In this document: in pieces, positions 52,006-60,132 of the stretch
How the letters are laid out: each line of letters begins with the position of its first letter
Position numbering within the stretch: position 1 is the stretch's first letter
Assembly (NCBI GenBank): GCA_016860845.1
Contig: BOKF01000007.1
Coordinates: forward strand, 186,001 to 250,000
Length of the DNA: 64,000 bases
Reading direction: 5' to 3'
Origin: Chloroflexota bacterium
Lineage (GTDB): Bacteria; Chloroflexota; Anaerolineae; 4572-78; J111
Position numbers and translations under genes: made by a program
Notes under the pieces: generated by a model
What the model was told of the DNA's origin: nothing
Databases searched by the model: none
Seen by the model: only the letters and a program-made list of their open reading frames with translations

Positions 52006-52269
52006 CTAGGCAGCCTCAACATGGAAGACGACCGGCTGTATGACACCGTGCGACCCCATCGCTGCCGCCGCCTCTGGTGTTTGCATCCAGGCCATCAGAC
52101 CCTCCATATCGTGAAGGTTGGCCGACACGGCGACCTTATTACTTCCATCCGCAGCAACATACGAGACGATTTCAGTAGCAAATGGCCCAATAAACTTGAC
52201 ACGCTCATCGCCCTTGGACGCCCAGTGCTTCACATCCTCGACTTCATGGGTAGCAACTATTCTTGGCAT
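52006..52269 (-). CDS. small alpha/beta-barrel protein, unknown
   Basis: An 87-residue protein with the layout of a small ferredoxin-like barrel (MPRIVATHEVEDVKHWASKG, then VSYVAADGSNKVAVSANLHD and MAWMQTPEAAAAMGSHGV). I do not recognise a named family. GGAGAA precedes the ATG. Its 5' leader is almost the same as that of the ester-cyclase-like gene at 52845, although the proteins are unrelated. Confidence 0.7.
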   Translation of the reverse strand: MPRIVATHEVEDVKHWASKGDERVKFIGPFATEIVSYVAADGSNKVAVSANLHDMEGLMAWMQTPEAAAAMGSHGVIQPVVFHVEAA

Positions 52270-52271
52270 TT

Positions 52272-52319
52272 GTTATTCTCCTTATTTTTATGATGAATTC
52301 TGCTTTGTTTGTGACTGGA
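52272..52319. promoter_or_regulatory. duplicated 5' leader, copy 1
   Basis: About 47 bp directly upstream of the 87-residue gene matches 52848-52894 with only about four differences. It includes the shared ribosome site and an A/T-rich ATAAAAAT stretch that could be part of a promoter. Confidence 0.7.
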
Positions 52320-52410
52320 AGATCTCAACAAGAGTATCTTTTCTGCGCACCTTAAGATGCGCAGGCAATCATCAGCATCACCTCGCTTTCATAGCCTAAA
52401 AAGGGTCAAT

Positions 52411-52845
52411 CTACCCGGCCTGGCCCGGTGCCGGGACGACGCCAAGCTGCTGCATCATGGCCATACTATCCATGACCCCCCAATGTTCCACAAACTTGCC
52501 CTCAGCAATGCCGAGAATATCAATCACGTTTATTGATATGCGCTTGCCGGTTGGTGGAATGCCCATAAACTCACCCTCATGGGTGCCAGTCCAGGTCATG
52601 TGCAATACGACCTCGTCACCTTCGGCGATAAGGTGCTCAATTGTGGCTTTGAAGTCCGGGAAGGCGCTGCGCAACATGGTGAACAATACTTTGGGGGCCT
52701 CACGACCAGGCGGTATGCCGGGTGGAAGTTCCTCATGTTCAACGAAGTCAGGGATAAGAAACTCGTCAACCACACTCATGTTTCCCTGATTTATCGCTTC
52801 CTCCACCAGTTGACGGACTAACGCTTTATTTTGTTCAGTTGACAT
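52411..52845 (-). CDS. SnoaL-like ester cyclase (copy 1)
   Basis: A 144-residue SnoaL/NTF2-like protein (annotated in databases as ester cyclase). It reads NKALVRQLVEEAINQGNMSVVDEFLIPDFVEHEELPPG, with the mid-barrel VVLHMTWTGTHEGEFMGIPPTGKRI and the tail DSMAMMQQLGVVPAPGQ. SnoaL closes polyketide rings, but most relatives have unknown substrates. It shares the ending MAMMQQLGV-PAPGQ with copy 2 at 53387-53812, so the two are paralogues. Confidence 0.85.
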   Translation of the reverse strand: MSTEQNKALVRQLVEEAINQGNMSVVDEFLIPDFVEHEELPPGIPPGREAPKVLFTMLRSAFPDFKATIEHLIAEGDEVVLHMTWTGTHEGEFMGIPPTGKRISINVIDILGIAEGKFVEHWGVMDSMAMMQQLGVVPAPGQAG

Positions 52846-52847
52846 CG

Positions 52848-52894
52848 GTTATTCTCCTTATTTTTATAATGAATTCCGATTTGTTTGTGATTGG
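52848..52894. promoter_or_regulatory. duplicated 5' leader, copy 2
   Basis: Upstream of the ester-cyclase-like gene (copy 1). Aligns with 52272-52319 base for base, with about four substitutions. It holds the ribosome site AAGGAGAA on the minus strand. Confidence 0.7.
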
Positions 52895-52949
52895 GACGTC
52901 CGAGGACGCCCGTAGGCCCTGGAAACGACACTTGTTTTCCCCGGAATCA

Positions 52950-53345
52950 TCACTCCCCCATAGCCATCCTGGTCATCTGAGCCGTATCCGTAACGTGGTC
53001 ATATTTGACGACCTTGCCGGCCGGGTTGAACTGCCAGAGGTGACCATTGTGGGGGAACGAGTAGGACTTGCCGTGGGCCGTAGCCTCAAAAGTGATGAGC
53101 ACGAAGAGCTTGTCACCGCCGTCGAAGATTGTATGTGGTTCAAAACGAGTGATTTTTAGGGGGGCCATGGACTCGAAAAACCCCACCACATTCGCCTTGC
53201 CGCGCCGTGCTTGAAGCCACGGCACATCGGACACCGGCGCCGTTGTCTCCCACTCGACGGCATCGTCTAACTTGTCGAGGATGGTGGCTACATCGCCACG
53301 GGCGAAAGCCTCGTAGATGGCCTGTACCGTTTCTACATTGCTCAT
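52950..53345 (-). CDS. SnoaL-like/NTF2-fold protein
   Basis: A 131-residue NTF2-fold protein: NVETVQAIYEAFARGDVATILDKLDDAVEWE, PWLQARRGKANVVGFFES and a closing strand WQFNPAGKVVKYDHVTDTAQM. The start MSNVETV at 53345 is preferred over an ATG four codons upstream by similarity of N-termini in the family. Its substrate, if any, is unknown. It lies between the two ester-cyclase paralogues. Confidence 0.82.
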   Translation of the reverse strand: MSNVETVQAIYEAFARGDVATILDKLDDAVEWETTAPVSDVPWLQARRGKANVVGFFESMAPLKITRFEPHTIFDGGDKLFVLITFEATAHGKSYSFPHNGHLWQFNPAGKVVKYDHVTDTAQMTRMAMGE

Positions 53346-53386
53346 TTTGCGCTCCATTCCAATTAATTTACTCGTGATACCTAACT

Positions 53387-53812
53387 TCAGCTTTGGCCCG
53401 GCGCGGGAATCACGCCCAGTTGTTGCATCATCGCCATCTGGTCAAATAAGCGCCACGATTCGACAATTTTTCCATCAGCCAACCGATCAATAATGATTTC
53501 TGATATCGCCACAGACTTGCCCGTCGGGGGGATACCCATCAGGTCACCCGTATGGGCGCCTCGAAAGGTGAGCCGGCTAACGACCTTGTCTCCGTCCATC
53601 ATCATATCTTCGACGGTTGACGTGCCACCCGTGAACGCGCTCAGGAGTAGCTGACCCAGTTGTTTGAAGCCCTCCATGCTGAGCGGCTCTGGGGCGCTTG
53701 ACATATGCACGATAGCATTTGGAGCAAAAACCGCCATCGCCCCCTCGAGATCGCCCGCGTCGAGGGCCTCACGGAAACGCTGGACAACGGCCTTGTTGCT
53801 TTCGGTTGACAT
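53387..53812 (-). CDS. SnoaL-like ester cyclase (copy 2)
   Basis: A 141-residue paralogue of the protein encoded at 52411-52845, with the same plan: NKAVVQRFREALDAGDLEGAMAVFAPNAIVHM, TFRGAHTGDLMGIPPTGKSV, FDQMAMMQQLGVIPAPGQ. Aggregate conservation is high in the second half and low in the first. It is the first gene of the minus-strand run, after an upstream region carrying the palindrome CTTAATATTAAG. Confidence 0.85.
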   Translation of the reverse strand: MSTESNKAVVQRFREALDAGDLEGAMAVFAPNAIVHMSSAPEPLSMEGFKQLGQLLLSAFTGGTSTVEDMMMDGDKVVSRLTFRGAHTGDLMGIPPTGKSVAISEIIIDRLADGKIVESWRLFDQMAMMQQLGVIPAPGQS

Positions 53813-53963
53813 TGAAATGATCTCCTTATTCTTAATATTAAGTGTTTATATTTTTACAAGGGTCAATCTAATTTGAACCATGCCTAAATCTTTGTACCTG
53901 AAGCTAGACGCCTGTATAATTGCCGGATAACATTCATAATAAGAGAGAGGATCGTTGAGGACG

Positions 53964-54440
53964 CTACGCCGGTTGCCCGAAAGCGCTGCTGATCAGCGCC
54001 AACTCGGGCGTCTCTTGCAGCAGGTCGGAGAGATGCCGTCGTCGCTTACGACCGGGGTCTGGCATGCGCATCGTATCCCGCCCCGCCGTCTCCAGGAGCG
54101 GCACGATCCGGCGGATATAACGGCCGGCCGTGGTATCGCTGACCCCAAACAGATCGCCTAAGGCCTCAAGGGTCGGATATTGGCGCAACCAGACGATAGT
54201 CAGCAGGATTTGGTCTCGAGCTTCTAATTCAAAGTCAGGTCCACCCCCAACGGCGCGTTGCCGATCAGGCCGGTTGAGCCGCTTCTTCTCCGCGGCCGTA
54301 TAACCTGGCAAGATAGTTTTGACCAACTCATCGAACTCGGTTAGGCCCAGGCCGGTCATGGCCTGGAACAGGAGTTGATTTTGGATGAGGTCATGGCATC
54401 GTAGGGCCATAATATCTTTGAGCAGCAGCGGCCAGCGCAA
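53964..54440 (-). pseudogene. truncated IS5-type transposase
   Basis: A 158-codon frame matching the N-terminal part of IS5-group transposases: LTEFDELVKTILPGYTAAEKKR, the RQRAVGGG linker, DQILLTIVWLRQYPTLEALG and the helix-turn-helix DLFGVSDTTAGRYIRRI. It ends at ETPELALIS, immediately before the first catalytic Asp of the DDE domain, and then runs into SSAFGQPA and a stop. The catalytic half is missing, so it cannot transpose. It lies beside the left 147-bp repeat; no terminal repeats of its own are recognisable. Confidence 0.82.
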
Positions 54441-54465
54441 GGCTCAGAAGTTGGGCAACGATAGG

Positions 54466-54612
54466 CTTAGGCAGTTCCAAGATTTAAATCATCCAATTAT
54501 TCTCACTGGCTTGATGCGTGATACGTGATGCGTAAGAAATCTTGCCTGGAAACCATCACGCATCACGCATTACGTATCACGGACTTTGGATAATTACTTT
54601 CTTGGAGTTGCC
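54466..54612. repeat. 147-bp MITE-like repeat, left copy
   Basis: Aligns to the reverse complement of 58983-59129 over its full 147 bp with four mismatches and no gaps. Its own ends are imperfectly complementary (GGCAGTTCCAAGA against GGCAACTCCAAGA and more inside), and its core has heptamers GATGCGT/GATACGT and ATCACGC. If the element is taken from GGCA to TGCC (54470-54612), TTA flanks it on both sides and may be a target-site duplication. Confidence 0.9.
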
Positions 54613-54766
54613 TTATTGCCTTTACGTGACTCAATCATCTTTTATTGTGAATGTTATCTGGTAAAATCAGGATACCAGATTTTGCTTCGATTGTCCCTGT
54701 ACATCCCCTTGCACAACTGTACAAGCCAACCCGTCCGGTCATTGCTGTTTAAGGGATAGCGTTACA

Positions 54767-57700
54767 ATGGATCTCAAAAAATTTGGAGAGCAGCTCAAAA
54801 CACTCCGTCACCAGGCCCAATTGAGCCAGAAAGAGTTCGTTGACGCGCTGGATCAACTGGCCCAGGCCGGCCCCGCTGAAGATCACCGGGTTATTGATGG
54901 CTCCCTGGTCTCGCGTTGGGAACATGGCTCGGTGTATAAAGGACGGCACTGGAAACCAACCCGATCCTACATGCGCTACCTGATCCGCCTCTTTGCCGGC
55001 CAACTCGATCTTCTCACGGCTCAGCAGTGGACGGCTCAGGCCGGGTATCAATTTAGCCGGGCTGAGCTGCAAGATATCTTCTCCGGCCAGGCTGCGGTTG
55101 TAGATTGGGGCGAGACCCCCGACCTGGGCAGCTTCTATGGCCGGGAGAGGGAACAGGAGACCCTGGAACGCTGGCTTGTGGCCGACCGCTGTCGCCTGGT
55201 GGCCCTTGTCGGGATGGGCGGGATCGGCAAAACCGTCCTGGCCACGAAGGTCGCCCGGCAGGTCAGTGTACACTTCGACTATGTGATCTGGAGGTCACTC
55301 ATCAATGCGCCGCCTTTGACCAGCATGCTGCGGGGTTGGTTCCACGCCCTCTCGCAGCAGCAACTCAATCGCTGGCCCGATCATCTGGCCGAGCAACTTG
55401 AGCTATTATTCGACACCTTGCGCCGGCAGCGCTGTTTATTGATCCTCGACAATGTCGAAACCATAATGCAGCAGGGTAGTCGGGCCGGCCAGTATCGCCC
55501 CGGCTATGAGGTCTATGGCCAACTGATCCAGCGTTTTGGCGACGGCGAGCATCAAAGCTGCCTGCTGTTGACCAGCCGGGAGAGACCGCAGGGCCTGGCT
55601 CGCTTAGCCAATGATAATCCTTTGATTCGTTTTCACCAGTTGGCCGGTCTGGCCGAGCCGGCCGGCCTGGCCATTTTAGAGGGACAAGGACTGTCCGGCC
55701 CGGCCCACGTCTTGGAAGGGCTAATCGAGCACTATTCCGGCCATCCGCTGGCTTTGAAGTTAATCGCCCAAACCATCCAAGAACTCTTTGCCGGCGATAT
55801 TGAGGCCTTTCTGCGGGAAGAGGCGGTCATCTTTGACGATATTCGGGATATCTTGGATCAACAGTTTGCTCGCTTAACTGCCCTGGAGCGAGATATTATG
55901 GTCTGGCTGGCGATTGAGCGGGAGGCAGTTTCCCCTCAGCTTTTAAGAGATGATCTGGTCAAGTCAGAAGCAGGGGGTATTTTTTTGGAGGCGCTGCGCT
56001 CGCTGCAGCGGCGGTCGTTATTGGAACAGTCGGCGGCTGGCTTTACCTTGCAAAATGTGATCATGGAATACACCACCGACCGGTTGATTGATCAGGTTTA
56101 CCGTGAGATCATCAGCGGCGATCTTTCAGTTTTTCAGAGCCACGCTCTGATCAAAGCCCAGGCCAAAGAGTATGTCCGGGCCAGCCAAAGCCGGCTGATC
56201 CTCAAGCCGGTGGCGGAGCGGCTGCTGGCTGCCTTGGGGCAGGCAGAGCTGGAGGTGCGGTTCAAGGCCATATTGGAGGCGCTGCGTCAGGCAGGGTTGC
56301 GACAGCCGGGGTATGCCGGGGGGAATGTTCTTAATTTGCTGCTGCATCTGCAGATTAAGCTTCGAGGCTATGATTTTTCCGGGTTAACGATCAGGCAAGC
56401 TTACCTGGGCGGTCTGCATGTGCCTGACCTCAATTTCGCCGGCGCCCATCTGGCCGGAGCTGTGTTTACGGATACCTTTGGGCCGACTTTCTCAGTGGCC
56501 TTTAGCCCGGATGGCAAGGTCTTGGCCGCGGGTACGGCTGAAGGGCAGGTTCGCTTGTGGCGGGTCACAGATGGCCAACCGCTTCTGACGTGTGAGGGTC
56601 ACCTTGGGGCTGTCTGGTCAGTGGCCTTCAGTCCCGATGGCCGCCTTCTGGCCAGTGGCAGTCCGGATGGGACGGTGCGCTTGTGGGAGGTTAACACCGG
56701 CCATACCCTCAAGACGTTGGCCGGCCATACCCACCAGGTTTGGTCGGTGGCCTTTAGTCCCGATGGCCGCCTTCTGGCCAGTGGCAGTACAGATGGGACG
56801 GTGCGCTTGTGGGAGGTCTCCACCGGCCAAAGCCTCAAGACGTTGGCCGGCCACACCCACCAGGTTAGGTCAGTGGCCTTCGGTCCCGATGGCCGCCTGC
56901 TGGCTAGTGGCAGTTATGATCACACGGTGCGCTTGTGGGAGGTTAACACCGGCCAAAGCCTCAAAACGTTGGTGGGCCACGCCCACCCGGTTAGGTCGGT
57001 GGCCTTCAGTCCCGATGGCTACCTCCTGGCCAGTGGTAGTAATGACCAGACGGTGCGCTTGTGGGAGGTTAACACCGGCCAAAGCCTCAAGACGTTGTCA
57101 GGCCACATCAATCAGATTTCGTCAGTGGCCTTCAGTCCCGATGGTCGCCTTTTGGCCAGCGGCAGTGAAGACCAGACGGTGCGCTTGTGGGAGGTTAGCA
57201 CCGGCCAAAGCCTCAAGACGTTGGCGGGCCACACCCACTGGGTTTCGTCAGTCGCCTTCAGTCCCGATGGCCACCTTCTGGCCAGTAGCAGTAATGACCA
57301 GACGGTGCGCTTGTGGGAGGTCCCCACTGGCCAAAACCTCAAGGCGTTATCAGGCTACACCAACTGGGTTTGGTCAGTCGCCTTCAGTCCCGATGGCCGC
57401 TTTCTGGCCGGTGGCTGTTTTGATCACACGGTGGGTTTGTGGGATGTGAACACCGGCCAAAGCCTCAAGACGTTATCAGGCCACACCGACTGGGTTTCGT
57501 CAGTGGCCTTCAGCCCCGATGGCCGCCTGCTGGCCGGTGGCTGTTTTGATCATACAGTGGGCTTGTGGGACCTTCGGAACACCGGCCAAAGCCTAGAGAT
57601 GTTGGCGGGCCACACCAACCCGGTTTGGTCAGTCGCCTTCAGTCCCGATGGCCGTCTTCTGGCCAGTGGCAGTAATGACAAGACGGTGGGCTTGTGGGAC

Positions 57701-58354
57701 CTTCGGCACACTGGCCAAAGCCTCAAGACGTTAGCCGGCCACACCCACCCGGTCAGGTCAGTCGCCTTCAGTCCCGATGGCCGCCTTCTGGCTAGTGGCA
57801 GCCAAGACCAGACGGTGCGCTTGTGGGAGGTTAACAGCGGCCACAACCTCAAGACGTTAGCAGGTCACACCCACCAGGTTTGGTCAGTGGTCTTCAGTTC
57901 CGATGGCCACCTCCTGGCCAGCGGCAGTGAAGACCAGACAGTGCGCTTGTGGGACCTTCGGGACACCGGCCAAAGCCTCAAAACGTTGGCGGGCCACACC
58001 CACCCGGTTTCGTCAGTGGCCTTCAGTCCCGATGGCCGCCTCCTGGCCAGTGGTAGTTTGGATCAGACAGTGCGCTTGTGGGACCTTCGGGACACCGGCC
58101 AAAGCCTCAAGACGTTATCAGGCCACTCCAACTGGGTTTGGTCAGTCGCTTTCAGTCCCGATGGCCGCCTCCTGGCCAGTGGCAGTGCGGATGCAACCAT
58201 CAAAATCTGGGATGTCCAGACCGGTGAATGTCTCAAAACCCTCCAGCCCGAGCGGCCCTACGAGCGGATGAACATCACCAGCGCGACCGGGTTGACGAAA
58301 GCGCAGAAGGCAGCTCTCAGGGCCTTGGGGGCGATAGAGACACCTGTCTATTAA
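54767..58354 (+). CDS. HTH-NB-ARC-WD40 (14-repeat) NLR-like protein
   Basis: A 1195-residue STAND ATPase. Residues 1-90 resemble an XRE-type helix-turn-helix ([19 protein letters not shown], then [11 protein letters not shown]). NB-ARC follows, with Walker A GMGGIGKT (K155) and Walker [11 protein letters not shown] (D228). A helical region and a short pentapeptide-like linker ([14 protein letters not shown]) come next, then fourteen WD40 repeats from about residue 575 to 1167, enough for two seven-bladed propellers. The repeats are almost identical except at a few positions. Such proteins resemble fungal HET-E/HET-D and are proposed sensors; the effector and target are unknown. No distinct ribosome site precedes ATG 54767 (GGGATAGCGTTACA lies just upstream). 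Confidence 0.93.
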   Translation: MDLKKFGEQLKTLRHQAQLSQKEFVDALDQLAQAGPAEDHRVIDGSLVSRWEHGSVYKGRHWKPTRSYMRYLIRLFAGQLDLLTAQQWTAQAGYQFSRAELQDIFSGQAAVVDWGETPDLGSFYGREREQETLERWLVADRCRLVALVGMGGIGKTVLATKVARQVSVHFDYVIWRSLINAPPLTSMLRGWFHALSQQQLNRWPDHLAEQLELLFDTLRRQRCLLILDNVETIMQQGSRAGQYRPGYEVYGQLIQRFGDGEHQSCLLLTSRERPQGLARLANDNPLIRFHQLAGLAEPAGLAILEGQGLSGPAHVLEGLIEHYSGHPLALKLIAQTIQELFAGDIEAFLREEAVIFDDIRDILDQQFARLTALERDIMVWLAIEREAVSPQLLRDDLVKSEAGGIFLEALRSLQRRSLLEQSAAGFTLQNVIMEYTTDRLIDQVYREIISGDLSVFQSHALIKAQAKEYVRASQSRLILKPVAERLLAALGQAELEVRFKAILEALRQAGLRQPGYAGGNVLNLLLHLQIKLRGYDFSGLTIRQAYLGGLHVPDLNFAGAHLAGAVFTDTFGPTFSVAFSPDGKVLAAGTAEGQVRLWRVTDGQPLLTCEGHLGAVWSVAFSPDGRLLASGSPDGTVRLWEVNTGHTLKTLAGHTHQVWSVAFSPDGRLLASGSTDGTVRLWEVSTGQSLKTLAGHTHQVRSVAFGPDGRLLASGSYDHTVRLWEVNTGQSLKTLVGHAHPVRSVAFSPDGYLLASGSNDQTVRLWEVNTGQSLKTLSGHINQISSVAFSPDGRLLASGSEDQTVRLWEVSTGQSLKTLAGHTHWVSSVAFSPDGHLLASSSNDQTVRLWEVPTGQNLKALSGYTNWVWSVAFSPDGRFLAGGCFDHTVGLWDVNTGQSLKTLSGHTDWVSSVAFSPDGRLLAGGCFDHTVGLWDLRNTGQSLEMLAGHTNPVWSVAFSPDGRLLASGSNDKTVGLWDLRHTGQSLKTLAGHTHPVRSVAFSPDGRLLASGSQDQTVRLWEVNSGHNLKTLAGHTHQVWSVVFSSDGHLLASGSEDQTVRLWDLRDTGQSLKTLAGHTHPVSSVAFSPDGRLLASGSLDQTVRLWDLRDTGQSLKTLSGHSNWVWSVAFSPDGRLLASGSADATIKIWDVQTGECLKTLQPERPYERMNITSATGLTKAQKAALRALGAIETPVY
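56489..58230 (+). repeat. fourteen near-identical WD40-coding repeats
   Basis: DNA units of 126 bp (four of them 129 bp, with an extra codon in the DLR-x-TG loop). The phrases for [15 protein letters not shown] and TVRLWEV recur with very few synonymous changes, which shows recent duplication or gene conversion. Units 9, 10, 12 and 13 carry the longer DLR form. Confidence 0.92.
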
Positions 58355-58358
58355 AAGC

Positions 58359-58604
58359 TCTTTTGAACTGCTCGCCCAAACCAATGAAAGTGAAGAACGC
58401 TACGAACGGGCGGTTCAACTCCTGGCAGCAGCCGAAACCTTACGGGTTCGCATTGGAGCGCCACTCGAGCAAATAGAGCAGAGGGATCAAGTAGCTGCGA
58501 TGACCAGGCTACGCGCCCGGCTCGGGGATGTGGCCTTTGAACTGGAATGGGCGAAAGGCGGGCATATGACCACCGAACAAGCGATCGTGATCGCGCTGAG
58601 TTGA
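58359..58604 (+). pseudogene. C-terminal fragment of a LuxR/adenylate-cyclase-like ATPase regulator
   Basis: An 82-codon open stretch without a start: YERAVQLLAAAETLRVRIGA, then ARLGDVAFELEWAKGGHMTTEQAIVIAL and a stop. This is the typical tail of large TPR-containing AAA regulators of the LuxR/AfsR type. The rest of the gene is missing and the fragment abuts the end of the WD40 gene, so it is probably a deletion relic. Confidence 0.72.
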
Positions 58605-58982
58605 GCGAGTTTGCGCCCTTGTTAAAAACTGGAATGATATCTTTTCCTAGTATTTCACCGCAGCCAAACTATGATTCGACTGATTGTAGGGGTATATAAT
58701 CGTCATAAATCAGCTTCTCAAAATACCGGGAAAAACTTAAGCCTTTACTTCTGCCTTTTCCGTGGCTAACTTAATCGCAAAGGGGCTGAGGGTAATATCC
58801 ACGCGCCGCCGCTTTAGCGCTTAATGGCAGGAATTACGTGGTGAGCCTGAGCATGTCATTTCGACCGGAGTGGAGCGGAGGGAGAAATCCCTAATGCCCC
58901 CGTCTTGCAAGAGCAGTTTTGAAGGATTTCTCGCTCCTATCGTCGCTCGAAATGACATGACCGTGTAACTTCTGTTAATAAT
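58605..58982. other. intergenic region with a family A repeat, no intact gene
   Basis: A minus-strand stretch near 58737-58820 reads RRRVDITLSPFAIKLATEKA and a stop, but has no start codon; it may be another relic. The rest is repeat DNA (family A at 58852-58959). Confidence 0.45.
58852..58959. repeat. dispersed palindromic repeat, family A (copy 3)
   Basis: Begins CATGTCATTTCGACCGGAGT and ends GCTCGAAATGACATG; the middle differs from copies 1 and 2, as expected for a hairpin family with variable loops. It lies just inside the right 147-bp repeat. Confidence 0.82.
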
Positions 58983-59129
58983 GGCAACTCCAAGAAAATA
59001 ATTATCCAAAGTCCGTGATACGTAATGCGTGATGCGTGATGGTATCCAGGCAAGATTTCTTACGCATCACGTATCACGCATCAAGCCGGTGAGAACAATT
59101 GGATGATTTAAATCTTGGAACTGCCTAAG
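58983..59129. repeat. 147-bp MITE-like repeat, right copy
   Basis: Inverted partner of 54466-54612 (four mismatches in 147). Its right end lies 3 bp before the stop codon of the UPF0316 gene on the minus strand. Flanking AAT and TAA do not make a clean target duplication. Confidence 0.9.
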
Positions 59130-59132
59130 TTG

Positions 59133-59654
59133 TCATTTCAGCGTCGGTTGATGGCCGTGCATGACCTGCCGTGCTTCCTTGACGGTGACAAAGGAAGCTC
59201 CATCTACCTCGTTGACCAAACGGAGCAGTTCAGCCACCTGCTTGCGCGAGACCACCACCCCGACCAACTGCACCGGGCCGGACCTTCCCTGGGCAGGCAA
59301 CTGGGTGGCCCCAAAGCCGGCCTGGCGCACTTTCTGGGCAATCTCCGGCCCCCTGGTGGGTGAAACAATATCTACATTGACGTAGCCCAGGGCCAGGCGG
59401 CTCTCCAACCACATGCCCAGCATCGTGCCGGCGACATAGCCGCCGCTGTAACCGATCACATTCCAGACGGTATCCAGATGACCGATGATCTGGCTGACGC
59501 CAATTACCCACAGGCTCACTTCGATAAAACCCAGCAGGGCTGCCCAGATTCTCTTGCCCCGCGTAATCATAATTGTCCGGAGCGTGCCGATGGACACCTG
59601 GATCAGGCACAGCGAAAAAAGAATGAAAGCATTGTTTAAGATGGTCCAGAACAT
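59133..59654 (-). CDS. UPF0316 (DUF2179/DUF5698) membrane protein
   Basis: A 173-residue protein with an N-terminal membrane part of about three helices (LFSLCLIQVSIGTLRTIMITRG, ALLGFIEVSLWVIGVSQIIG, GGYVAGTMLGMWLESRLALG) and a C-terminal DUF2179 regulatory-like domain (LVGVVVSRKQVAELLRLV). Function is unknown. AGAGGA precedes the ATG. The right 147-bp repeat begins 3 bp past its stop, so insertion there just spared the gene or reshaped its last codons. Confidence 0.88.
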   Translation of the reverse strand: MFWTILNNAFILFSLCLIQVSIGTLRTIMITRGKRIWAALLGFIEVSLWVIGVSQIIGHLDTVWNVIGYSGGYVAGTMLGMWLESRLALGYVNVDIVSPTRGPEIAQKVRQAGFGATQLPAQGRSGPVQLVGVVVSRKQVAELLRLVNEVDGASFVTVKEARQVMHGHQPTLK

Positions 59655-59787
59655 TGACGGTCCTCTTTGTAAATTGGAGTAACAAACCTCGGTTTGTACC
59701 AGGGCGGGCGCAGCACCAAACAGGATCAGAAACGGCGGCTCCGAGATGTGGGGCGCTCCAATGTGAGTGTTGATCCAATGGGCAAGG

Positions 59788-59819
59788 AGGCCCCTGCTAG
59801 CCGGTACTGGCAGGGGCCT
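59788..59819. terminator. hairpin downstream of the DUF4242 gene
   Basis: AGGCCCCTGC pairs with GCAGGGGCCT (10 bp), with a partly complementary 12-nt centre. It lies just past the DUF4242 stop on the minus strand; no T-run follows. Confidence 0.55.
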
Positions 59820-59828
59820 GCTGCAATC

Positions 59829-60080
59829 TTACTCGCCCTCTTTGATCTCGATGATTTCGTCGGCGACGAGGCCGTGCGCTTCGCGGTGGACGGCTTCGGC
59901 GGCTTCCTTGCTAGGGGCCTCGCACAGGCAAAAGACAGTCCCATCGGCTTCGTTGAACCAGTATTTCAGGTATTTCACGCCGTGTTTTTGTTGAACCTCC
60001 AAGTCTTTAGCGTGGGCTCCGCTGACAGCTTCGGTAGTCAGGCCATCAAGTCCTTTGTGAATATCCATATAAAGCGGCAT
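59829..60080 (-). CDS. DUF4242 small protein
   Basis: An 83-residue DUF4242-type protein, a ferredoxin-like small barrel sometimes described as a nickel-binding or gualylpa-like domain; function unknown. The fold pattern is MPLYMDIHKGLDGLTTEAV, then HGVKYLKYWFNEADGTVFCLCEAPSKEAAEAVHREAHG. AAAGGAG precedes the ATG. With the secreted protein gene 52 bp upstream it forms a short unit related in style to the barrel run at 51-54 kb. Confidence 0.82.
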   Translation of the reverse strand: MPLYMDIHKGLDGLTTEAVSGAHAKDLEVQQKHGVKYLKYWFNEADGTVFCLCEAPSKEAAEAVHREAHGLVADEIIEIKEGE

Positions 60081-60132
60081 TATTTATGATCTCCTTTTAC
60101 TTAAATATTTTCTTATTTTCGCCCGTGGCTGG

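Noticed and set aside
54466..54612. CRISPR-like array
   Set aside because: Short near-repeats GATGCGT/ATCACGC occur, but they are contiguous 7-bp units without spacers of even length, and no cas gene is near.
54767..55050. N-terminus of the WD40 protein as a toxin or nuclease effector
   Set aside because: It reads as an XRE-type helix-turn-helix region with no catalytic motif; any effector function would have to lie elsewhere.
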